Source: CAYHOI01 sp964358175
GTDB lineage: Bacteria; Margulisbacteria; Riflemargulisbacteria; GWF2-35-9
Assembly (NCBI GenBank): GCA_964358175.1
Contig: CAYHOI010000018.1
Coordinates: 1-24,163, forward strand
Direction: 5' to 3'
Length of the DNA stretch: 24,163 bases
In this document: positions 16,009 to 22,895 of the stretch, in pieces
Position numbering within the stretch: position 1 is the first letter of the stretch
Layout of the letters: each line of letters opens with the position of its first letter
Program-made: the position numbers and the translations under genes
Notes under the pieces: generated by a model
What the model was told of the DNA's origin: nothing
Database searches by the model: none
Seen by the model: the letters and a program-made list of their open reading frames with translations, nothing else

Positions 16009-16807
16009 TTTCTATACCAGCTACCCAGACCCGACCACATTTCTCGGGGTCATTGCGGGAATTCTGCTCCTTATGACAGCCATTGGACTCAATAATGGGC
16101 TGAAATTTTTTGTCCAGCACGAGGCCTTTGTCATTGTTTTTGGAGGGACCTTGGCGGCTTCTTTGGTGCATTTTCCGCTGACACAACTATTCATGATGAT
16201 TCCACGGCTTAAAGTCATTTTTATGACCAAAAAAGCCATTCCAGCGCGGGTTATTGACCAAATAGTAGCCCTCTCTACCTTAATTAAATCTGAAGGAAAG
16301 ATGGCCGTCTCTCATGAGATTGACTCTATTCAAGACTCCTTCTTTCGGCATGGCGTACAGCTCATCATGGACAAGGTTCCCCCTGAACAGATCCATGATC
16401 TTATGGAGGATGAAATAAAGGCAACGATGAATCGTCATTATCAAGGACAAGTTTTCTTTGATACGCTTGCAAAATATGCACCAGGCTTCGGGTTGTTGGG
16501 GACTCTTATTGGACTCATCATGATGCTACAAAACCTCAAAAACCCGGAAACAATAGGCCCCAATATGGGAATCGCCATGGTCGCAACATTTTATGGGGTT
16601 CTTCTTGCCAACCTTGTCTTCACACCTCTCGCAGGTCGACTGGAAATCCTGAGCGATGAGGAGGCAACTCTCAAGGAAATGATTTTGGTGGGAATGATCG
16701 CCATCGCTCGAGACGACGCCCCCCTCATCGTGAAGGAAAAAATGTTGATTTATTTATCGGGAGCTGAACGAAAGAAATATGATAGAAAAGAAAAGAAAAT
16801 CAAATAG
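15986..16807 (+). CDS. motA: MotA-type stator protein
   Basis: 273 residues and four membrane segments (about 18-38, 46-65, 163-183, 194-214), the MotA/PomA layout, with a large cytoplasmic loop between helices 2 and 3 that in flagella contacts FliG. The diagnostic block APGFGLLGTLIGLIMML (165-181) includes the conserved proline of TM3, and MVATFYGVLLANLVFTPLAGRL forms TM4. With MotB it should form an ion-conducting 5:2 stator in the inner membrane. Proton versus sodium use cannot be decided by eye. It overlaps fliG by 23 bp and motB by 29 bp, so expression is tightly coupled. Confidence 0.95.
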   Translation: MAPQSNRNFYTSYPDPTTFLGVIAGILLLMTAIGLNNGLKFFVQHEAFVIVFGGTLAASLVHFPLTQLFMMIPRLKVIFMTKKAIPARVIDQIVALSTLIKSEGKMAVSHEIDSIQDSFFRHGVQLIMDKVPPEQIHDLMEDEIKATMNRHYQGQVFFDTLAKYAPGFGLLGTLIGLIMMLQNLKNPETIGPNMGIAMVATFYGVLLANLVFTPLAGRLEILSDEEATLKEMILVGMIAIARDDAPLIVKEKMLIYLSGAERKKYDRKEKKIK

Positions 16808-17525
16808 AGAGATCCTCTTTTATATCTCCTTCTCGGATTTACTGTCACTTCTCATGACCATGTTCGTGCTGCTTTTTTCGATGTCAACGCTTGATTCCGT
16901 AAAGTTTAAGCAACTTAGTCAATCTTTTGACACTATTTTTAATCAGAAAACTGAGGCAACTCAGATTGAAGAGGAAGAAAGGATCTTGCGACAATTGTAC
17001 GAAAAATTATCTGCCTATATTCAGGGGCATCACCTTCAAGATCAAGTCGATGTTCGAATGGAAAATCACACCATCGTATTGGATCTCGGGAGCAAATTAC
17101 TGTTTCCCGTAGCAAAAGCATCGATGCTTGATGAAGCCAAAGAAATCATCGGAGCCTTTATTGGTTATTTCAAAGAAATTAATGAAGCCAAAATTGTCGT
17201 GGAGGGGCACACAGATGATACCCCGATCCATACACCAGAGTTTCTCTCCAACTGGGAACTATCCGCAGCACGTGCGGCTAGCGTAGTACACTTTCTTGTG
17301 GAAAATGGAATCAAAGAAGGGGACTGCTATATTGTCGGATTTAACCAGTATCGCCCGTTAGTTCCGAATGAAGGCGAAGAAAATCGCGCAAAAAATCGTC
17401 GCGTTCGGATTGTCTTCCAACCTGTGGTAAATCTTGTGGCCTCTCAGAATGCATCGATCATGAATCATGACGAAACCATGGAGATTTTAGACACAACCCA
17501 GAACGTAGGGCATCATGAACGTTGA
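16779..17525 (+). CDS. motB: MotB-type stator protein with OmpA-like peptidoglycan-binding domain
   Basis: 248 residues with a single TM helix (about 13-36). It contains SFSDLLSLLMTMFVLLFSMS, in which Asp20 is the universally conserved ion-binding aspartate, so the stator is predicted to be active. A periplasmic linker leads to an OmpA/MotB domain (about 100-215) with VEGHTDDTPI, NWELSAARA and NRAKNRRVRIVF, which anchors the stator to peptidoglycan. It overlaps motA by 29 bp and the FliM-like gene by 11 bp. Confidence 0.95.
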   Translation: MIEKKRKSNREILFYISFSDLLSLLMTMFVLLFSMSTLDSVKFKQLSQSFDTIFNQKTEATQIEEEERILRQLYEKLSAYIQGHHLQDQVDVRMENHTIVLDLGSKLLFPVAKASMLDEAKEIIGAFIGYFKEINEAKIVVEGHTDDTPIHTPEFLSNWELSAARAASVVHFLVENGIKEGDCYIVGFNQYRPLVPNEGEENRAKNRRVRIVFQPVVNLVASQNASIMNHDETMEILDTTQNVGHHER

Positions 17526-18057
17526 GCAAAACATTCCATTGGAGGGATTGGTGAAACAAGTGGGACTCTGTCTTAGCAACCAGCTATCTGGTGTACTCAA
17601 CCTTCCTTTCATGTGCAAATATTTTGCAAAAAAGCTAAGTCCCTATGAAGCCATTCAAAAGCTGGATCGCAACTACTTTTCATTTTCCATGCTGAGTGAA
17701 ACCCAATCGCCAGTTCTCCATGTCCTCGATACACAAGTTTTGTATCGACTTACCAATCGGATTCTTGGAGGAGAGGGTATTGCCGAGCCACGATCTGACC
17801 ACCCGCTATTTACTTTTTCTGAAAGAATTATTGGGCAAAAAATCATCGGATGGGTTGCTGATGCGTTTAACAAAAACAACCTGCATTTACAATTAGATAA
17901 GATTGCAAATGGCCCTCGCTATTTCCACTTATTCCTTCCTGATGAAAAGGTCTGGCAATTTGCGTTTGAACTCTATATGGGATCACAGCTGGCAGGGATG
18001 TACTTCTTGTGTATAGACAGAAATCTGGAACATTGCGGGGAGCTCGAACAATCATGA
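17515..18057 (+). CDS. FliM middle-domain-like protein (short switch component)
   Basis: 180 residues, about half a normal FliM (about 330). The central part, LDTQVLYRLTNRILGGEG (71-88) and FTFSERIIGQKIIGWVADAF (99-118), matches the FliM middle (CheC-like) domain, including the L-G-G-x-G turn. The N-terminal CheY-binding helix and the C-terminal FliN-like (SpoA) domain are absent, and no fliN lies nearby. It would therefore be a FliG-binding ring element that does not obviously take chemotaxis input or assemble a classical C-ring. The position right after motB supports the call. It overlaps the next gene by ATGA. Confidence 0.72.
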   Translation: MNVEQNIPLEGLVKQVGLCLSNQLSGVLNLPFMCKYFAKKLSPYEAIQKLDRNYFSFSMLSETQSPVLHVLDTQVLYRLTNRILGGEGIAEPRSDHPLFTFSERIIGQKIIGWVADAFNKNNLHLQLDKIANGPRYFHLFLPDEKVWQFAFELYMGSQLAGMYFLCIDRNLEHCGELEQS

Positions 18058-19211
18058 ACCGAAAAGTCCTTCTTGCGTTGGGGTTATGGATGGGATCTGT
18101 GTTTGCCATAAACTATGGAGACAATTTCATGTATCCCAAGCTGACTCAAAACGCAAAGGATTATTACGAAGTTAATTATTGCCAAGCTTATTTCAGTGTT
18201 TCTGGCAATTATCGTCTCTATGATTCCCTCAAAATGGTCTACAATCTGACGGATGATTTTATCTTGAGTGCACAAAAGAAATATCTGTCTGGTAAATTAA
18301 CGATGGGTCTTCAGTATAGCCAATTCATGGGATTGGATCTGGGAGAGCTTGGATTTGGTATTCGAAATCTTGGCATGAGCTATGCTGATACGCAATCACC
18401 CTTCGCCCAGGAATACCTCATTTACACGCTTAAGTATCCAGCCCTACGCCTCAATCTCGGAATCCAACGTCTGGTAATGAACGACGCAAGCACCTTTGGT
18501 GTTTTTGGTGGCATTGAGGGACAACTTCTGGATAATGGGGCTTACCATCTCTTCTACGAGTACGACTATATTGGTTTGGGGCTTAGCTTTCCCTGGACTG
18601 ATCAGGTTGATCTAACGCTTACCGCATACGGACTTGCAATGGGCACAACTCTAGGCGACTACAAAACACTGGAGCTTGGCATGACGATTTTTAATGGCTC
18701 CAAGAGCGAAAAAACGCGCTCTCAACCAGTAAACTATAGCAATAAGGTAGCCTCCGAAGTGCTTTTCAAGCTCCACGAACAGTCAAAACAACTCGGCAAT
18801 GTTACAGCCAAAGTCAACGCTATTGAGTATCTCTATTCTGAGCGATTTCAACAACGCTTTATCGATGAACTCGTCCAGCAACGACTCGTTGATGAAAAGG
18901 TGAGAGAATCTCAAACCACACTCCTCAAGACCACTTTGCGACATATTCAAAAAGGACTTGAGTACTTTTACCTGCACGATTACGAACAAGCCTATAAATC
19001 ATATCAGCTTGCCAATTCCCTGTATCCCAATATGCCACTGATTCACGAAAGTTTAGGGTCAATCTATTATCAGATGGGGAAATTTGAGTTGGCGAAAACT
19101 GAATGGCTACTTGCTGTTTCTCTGGACCCCCTCAACGTGGCTTGTCCCGAGTTTCTTAGAAAACTCAACACCGAACATCCTGAGTTGTTTGGAGGGGGAA
19201 ACCACAAATGA
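18054..19211 (+). CDS. Outer-membrane barrel-like protein with C-terminal TPRs (paralogue 1)
   Basis: 385 residues from ATG 18054, which overlaps the preceding stop as ATGA and places a signal peptide (MNRKVLLALGLWMGSVFA) first; the frame is open further upstream to 18009, but that is read-through. Residues about 20-230 are strand-rich with alternating aromatic and Gly residues, like a small envelope barrel. A coiled-coil-like linker (about 240-290) follows, then two tetratricopeptide repeats (about 295-372: GLEYFYLHDYEQAYKSYQLA, IYYQMGKFELAKTEW). TPRs should face the periplasm and bind a partner, possibly the stator or FliF insert (inference). Same architecture as the next gene. Confidence 0.75.
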   Translation: MNRKVLLALGLWMGSVFAINYGDNFMYPKLTQNAKDYYEVNYCQAYFSVSGNYRLYDSLKMVYNLTDDFILSAQKKYLSGKLTMGLQYSQFMGLDLGELGFGIRNLGMSYADTQSPFAQEYLIYTLKYPALRLNLGIQRLVMNDASTFGVFGGIEGQLLDNGAYHLFYEYDYIGLGLSFPWTDQVDLTLTAYGLAMGTTLGDYKTLELGMTIFNGSKSEKTRSQPVNYSNKVASEVLFKLHEQSKQLGNVTAKVNAIEYLYSERFQQRFIDELVQQRLVDEKVRESQTTLLKTTLRHIQKGLEYFYLHDYEQAYKSYQLANSLYPNMPLIHESLGSIYYQMGKFELAKTEWLLAVSLDPLNVACPEFLRKLNTEHPELFGGGNHK

Positions 19212-20503
19212 GTCGCTGGATAATTTTTTTTCTCCTAACAACACTTCTAAGTCGCGCTGCAATGTTTAATCGAATCAACACTGTCATCAATACACCGGCT
19301 GCTTGGCAAGGAACCATTGGCCAATTTGAGCTGGGCGCTACCTGGGCTCCCTACACGCTGAGCAATCAAGGGTATTGGGAGGATGATTATTATCTCAACT
19401 ACACTTTAACAGACTTCTTGCTGATCGGTGTTACTCGCCTCAATGGAAATGATATCGCAGGAAACCTCCAAATGTTAATGGCTCGGGATCTCTTGTTTCC
19501 AAAGCTTAATCTTGCCATGGGTATTGACAATATTCTCGCCAAGGATAAGGCCTCTACCTTCGACTCACTATTAGAAAAATATGCAAACAACATGTCTCTC
19601 TATCTCGTAATGTCCTATCGAATGGATCAATGGGAATTGAGTGGTGGTTTTGGGGATGGCCGGTTATCTAACTATTATAATCCATACGCATTCCCAGCAA
19701 GCAACCTGTTTTACTCAGCAAGTTATTATTTCTCCAAGGAAGGGAAAAATTCTGGGCGAATTAGTTTTGAATTTGACAGCCGTGACTTTAATTGCGGGCT
19801 TTTGCTACCTTTAAGCAGCCAAATAGATCTAAAAATTGCATTCACCCAGCTTCCCTTCCGAACAGGAAATAATGCGAACTACGGAGACATCCCCTATGAG
19901 AATCTGAGTGTGGGTCTTTCGTATAAAATGAACTTATTTTCATTTTATGGAGAGGAGTATTCCAAATTTTCATCCAAACTAAAGGATATTGACGACAAAG
20001 GAAATATTATTGGCGAAAAATACAATGTGGCCATTGCCAACTCAGCAAAAACAGAAAGAATTGTGAATGAACTCACCCAAGAGAAAAACACCTTAAAAAC
20101 AGAGCTGACCCTCCTCATTTCGGATCTCAAAAAAGAAAAGGAGCGCATGAAAAATGAAATCAAAAGCTTAAGAGATGTCATTGAATCTGAAGGCTTCAAA
20201 AACACACAATCATTCAAAGAGGATGTCATGAGACTCTATTACAAAGCCTTACGCTATTACTATGAAGAAAAGTATTTTGAAGCCATTGAAGAGCTCACCA
20301 AGGCGAAAATGCTCAATGACAAAATCCCGGAAATCCATATTCGGCTAGGATCAATCTACTGGACACTTGGTCTTCGCGATGAAGCCCTGGAAAGTTGGCG
20401 AATTGCCTATAAGCTGGACAAAAACAACGACATGCTGAATACTTTTCTCAGGGACAATCAAATTACGTTTGAAGAAACACAGAAAACGGAGGTCAAAAAA
20501 TGA
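19208..20503 (+). CDS. Outer-membrane barrel-like protein with coiled coil and TPRs (paralogue 2)
   Basis: 431 residues with a signal peptide (about 1-18), a strand-rich barrel-like region (about 25-260), a strong Lys/Glu coiled coil (about 280-330, TQEKNTLKTELTLL and following) and C-terminal TPRs (about 339-412: ALRYYYEEKYFEAIEELTKA, IYWTLGLRDEALESWRIA). It shares architecture and TPR phrasing (H-x-x-L/R-x-G-S-I-Y) with the upstream gene, indicating duplication. The coiled coil could span part of the periplasm. It overlaps both neighbours by 4 bp (ATGA), which suggests fixed stoichiometry. Confidence 0.75.
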   Translation: MSRWIIFFLLTTLLSRAAMFNRINTVINTPAAWQGTIGQFELGATWAPYTLSNQGYWEDDYYLNYTLTDFLLIGVTRLNGNDIAGNLQMLMARDLLFPKLNLAMGIDNILAKDKASTFDSLLEKYANNMSLYLVMSYRMDQWELSGGFGDGRLSNYYNPYAFPASNLFYSASYYFSKEGKNSGRISFEFDSRDFNCGLLLPLSSQIDLKIAFTQLPFRTGNNANYGDIPYENLSVGLSYKMNLFSFYGEEYSKFSSKLKDIDDKGNIIGEKYNVAIANSAKTERIVNELTQEKNTLKTELTLLISDLKKEKERMKNEIKSLRDVIESEGFKNTQSFKEDVMRLYYKALRYYYEEKYFEAIEELTKAKMLNDKIPEIHIRLGSIYWTLGLRDEALESWRIAYKLDKNNDMLNTFLRDNQITFEETQKTEVKK

Positions 20504-20832
20504 ATAAGACAAGGTGGTACGGGGTTTTGGCAGGTCTCACAGGACTCACAATGGCGGCAGATGAAGTTCAGCAATCCGGACATATCATAGATTTTTCTGT
20601 ATTTTCATTGTCGATACACGATCTCTTGGTAAAATGGGCAACTGCATTAGGCTGGATTGTCGTCGCAGCAGTTGGGTTCGCATTCGGCGTAGGATTGTCC
20701 CTCAAAGTGTTCGGCTGGCTGAGTAAAGATATCGATGAGTGGGAAGAAATCAAAAAAGGCAATATGATTGTTGGCGCAATTTTGATTTCACTCATTGTAA
20801 TGACGGGTTTGATCGTCCTTAAAATCCTGTAA
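20500..20832 (+). CDS. Small membrane protein, DUF350-like
   Basis: 110 residues with a signal-like N-terminus (GVLAGLTGLTMAA) and two clear membrane helices (about 46-71 and 88-110). DEWEEIKKGNMIVGAILISL resembles the D-E-x-x-x-I-x-K-G-N-x-A-x-A pattern of DUF350 inner-membrane proteins, but only one repeat is present where DUF350 proteins often have two. Function unknown. It starts inside the stop of the TPR gene (ATGA) and is followed 2 bp later by the next gene, so it belongs to the same unit. Confidence 0.65.
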   Translation: MNKTRWYGVLAGLTGLTMAADEVQQSGHIIDFSVFSLSIHDLLVKWATALGWIVVAAVGFAFGVGLSLKVFGWLSKDIDEWEEIKKGNMIVGAILISLIVMTGLIVLKIL

Positions 20833-20834
20833 AT

Positions 20835-21221
20835 ATGCAAGATTGCTTCTTTAGAATAATTCGCTGGATCGTTTTGATAACGGTATCCCTAAGTTTAGGT
20901 TTCTCTATACTTGTAAGCGATTCACTGTCGAGAGGCAAGTATTATCAGCTCAAATTTAAATTGAAAGATGAAAAGAGTTTAGATCGATATATCGGTCTGT
21001 ATACCCGAAAAACGCTTGATGCCGACATGCTCCTTTTTGACGAAAATGACAAAATGATTGCCAAAATAGCAGGGTCTGCGGGAAAATACCCCAATCTCTT
21101 TACGTTTCCGGGGGCAGGAATCTACTCAGTAAAGGTTATTGCGTATAGCGGAGAGGGCTCCTTTTTGATGGTTCTATCCGGCAAGGAGGAATTAAAAACC
21201 ATTTTACAGGACGTAAAGTAA
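20835..21221 (+). CDS. Membrane-anchored or secreted PPC-like beta-sandwich protein
   Basis: 128 residues. An N-terminal hydrophobic helix (about 9-28) acts as signal or anchor, and is followed by a compact beta-rich domain. The pattern LDADMLLFDENDKMIAKI followed by FPGAGIYSVKVIAYSGEGSF is reminiscent of bacterial pre-peptidase C-terminal (PPC) domains, which end in a G-x-Y-x-V-x-V-x-A/Y strand. This is a by-eye likeness only. A periplasmic accessory role is plausible from context. Confidence 0.6.
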   Translation: MQDCFFRIIRWIVLITVSLSLGFSILVSDSLSRGKYYQLKFKLKDEKSLDRYIGLYTRKTLDADMLLFDENDKMIAKIAGSAGKYPNLFTFPGAGIYSVKVIAYSGEGSFLMVLSGKEELKTILQDVK

Positions 21222-21222
21222 C

Positions 21223-21561
21223 ATGGCCATTACGCCGATTGATCTGTCCGCGCTGGTTAACCAGCGGTCAGATATCTCCAAAATAGCCGGCGACGATTTT
21301 TTGCGTATTCAGCAGCAACAGCTGGCCAATGTGACCCAAAAAGAGGAGGCCGACCACCAGTATGCAACAAAAGAGATAGACGCAGGTGGGGAAGCAAAGA
21401 TCGACACGGAGGGGAAGCCACAAAGTTTCCCGAGAGAAGAGAGACGCGAGGCCAAACAGCAGGCCGAAACCTCAGAGGAACCAGAGGATATTCTGGAAAA
21501 CGTGGAGTTTGTTTCTTATCAGGATCCAGACCTCGGGAACGCTTTGGATTGGAAGGGGTAA
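21223..21561 (+). CDS. Small hydrophilic protein of unknown function
   Basis: 112 residues, no signal or membrane segment, rich in Gln, Glu and Lys, hence probably cytosolic. The N-terminus AITPIDLSALVNQRSDISKI recalls, from memory, small uncharacterised proteins in Firmicutes flagellar operons that start with a PIDLQ...SKI-type motif and sit beside a SwrB/DUF6115-like gene. The same neighbour occurs here. I cannot name it further. It starts 1 bp after the previous stop and ends 2 bp before the next start. Confidence 0.6.
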   Translation: MAITPIDLSALVNQRSDISKIAGDDFLRIQQQQLANVTQKEEADHQYATKEIDAGGEAKIDTEGKPQSFPREERREAKQQAETSEEPEDILENVEFVSYQDPDLGNALDWKG

Positions 21562-21563
21562 CA

Positions 21564-22895
21564 ATGAATAAGTGGATTGGACTAGCACTTCTTATAGGGC
21601 TTGTTTTTGCGATAGAACCCCGCTTTGTGGCAAGAGACACCTTGTACGCAGGGAAGCACATCGGCGAGGTTATCTGCTATGGGCAAACCGTGCTACGTCT
21701 GATTGCGCCCGGGAGTTATCAATCGCCCTTTGCTCGCGCACAAATCGTAGCAAATCGTTTGAATGAGCACATCCTATCCGTACAAGACTTCCAGCGAGTG
21801 AGACTCACTTACCCCAGCGATATCTATACGGCTTCCCTTGATGGAGTCAGTCTTCTCTCTGTTTACGCCGACGAAGTAGCCTTTAACCAATCCACCCCCG
21901 AAAGTCTGATGGGGGACTGGATCAATAACATTAAAAAAACCCTTGTTGCCGGTCCAGCCAAGCCTCTGGCTTCTAAAACAGGACCCGTCACCAAAAGCCC
22001 CACAAAGAATACGGCGAGCGAACACGCCTTGGAACATCCGGCTACATCAATATCAGCAGAGACTCTTATGACCTCAAGCGTTACTCCCGCTGAAACTGTC
22101 GTCATGAGCGACAGGAATTCCTTGGAGTTAGATGCACTCAATGAAAAGATCTCCAAGCTTGAATCCCATTTGAAAAAAACAAAATCCTTCAACCATTCCA
22201 GCCAAACGCTTGTTTTATTTGGTGTAAACTTGATTGCAGTTATTGTTTTGTTAGTTCTTTATCTGCGTGTTAAAAAACAGATTGGTAATTTCAGTAAAAT
22301 TGAAAAAACAGACCAGTTAGAGGAATTAGAGAACTCCGTCAGTGCTTTGATGAAGGAACTGGAGAAAACCTCCAACACCATGACGGACAAAGCCAAGGTA
22401 ATCTTGTCGGAACTCGAAAATAAAATCAATCAGGCGAACAGCATTGCCGCAACACCTGCACAGAAGCCTGCAATCCCCGCAAGTGCTGTTCCTGAAGTGG
22501 AGATTAAACCCGCTGAACCAGCCCCGAATATTCCTCCTCCTCCACAACCAGCACCTACTCCCCAACCCTCTGCTCCACCGCCCGCCCCCCCAGTGCCAGA
22601 GAAATCCCCTGCAGAGGAATTGGCTGAAGAAATAGACAAGCAAAATGAAGCCGAACAAGCAGCCACTCCCCTCCAAGAACCCGCTGTGTCCGCCCCTCCC
22701 CAATCGGGGCCTGTTGAAGAGGAAATGGATCCCGATCTCAAGGAGGAGCTGGATAGAATCATGTCTCAGCCAGACCTATCGCGCAATGATAAAGTGGTAG
22801 AGCTTGCTTCCATCAACGTCATGCAAGAAGACATCGCCCGTTATCTTAACATGGGCGTGGGTGAGGTTGAGCTTATCCTTCAGCTGGCAAAATAG
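21564..22895 (+). CDS. Bitopic envelope protein with proline-rich linker and SwrB/DUF6115-like C-terminus
   Basis: 443 residues. A signal peptide (1-16) leads into an extracytoplasmic domain (about 18-130; YADEVAFNQSTPESLMGDW resembles periplasmic N-domains seen before some MscS channels). A Ser/Thr linker, a short coiled coil (about 173-197), a TM helix (about 213-236), a cytoplasmic coiled coil (about 245-290) and a Pro/Ala-rich linker (about 300-345) follow. The acidic C-terminus has a helix-turn-helix-like segment with IARYLNMGVGEVELIL (about 425-440), like the C-terminus of SwrB/DUF6115 proteins from flagellar loci. It could relay between the periplasm and the cytoplasmic rotor (inference). 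The start is ATG 21564 with GGAAGGGG 5 nt upstream; TTG 21549 is also open. It overlaps bioB tail-to-tail by 23 bp. Confidence 0.72.
   Translation: MNKWIGLALLIGLVFAIEPRFVARDTLYAGKHIGEVICYGQTVLRLIAPGSYQSPFARAQIVANRLNEHILSVQDFQRVRLTYPSDIYTASLDGVSLLSVYADEVAFNQSTPESLMGDWINNIKKTLVAGPAKPLASKTGPVTKSPTKNTASEHALEHPATSISAETLMTSSVTPAETVVMSDRNSLELDALNEKISKLESHLKKTKSFNHSSQTLVLFGVNLIAVIVLLVLYLRVKKQIGNFSKIEKTDQLEELENSVSALMKELEKTSNTMTDKAKVILSELENKINQANSIAATPAQKPAIPASAVPEVEIKPAEPAPNIPPPPQPAPTPQPSAPPPAPPVPEKSPAEELAEEIDKQNEAEQAATPLQEPAVSAPPQSGPVEEEMDPDLKEELDRIMSQPDLSRNDKVVELASINVMQEDIARYLNMGVGEVELILQLAK

Noticed and set aside
15986..17525. MotA/MotB as a Zorya-type (ZorA/ZorB) defence system
   Set aside because: MotA lacks the long cytoplasmic coiled-coil tail of ZorA, no ZorC/D/E-like genes follow, and fliF/fliG/fliM partners are present.
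22326..22762. Long Gly/Ser/Trp-rich minus-strand frames
   Set aside because: They are the antisense of the Pro/Ala-rich linker of the bitopic protein; low complexity, no start signals.
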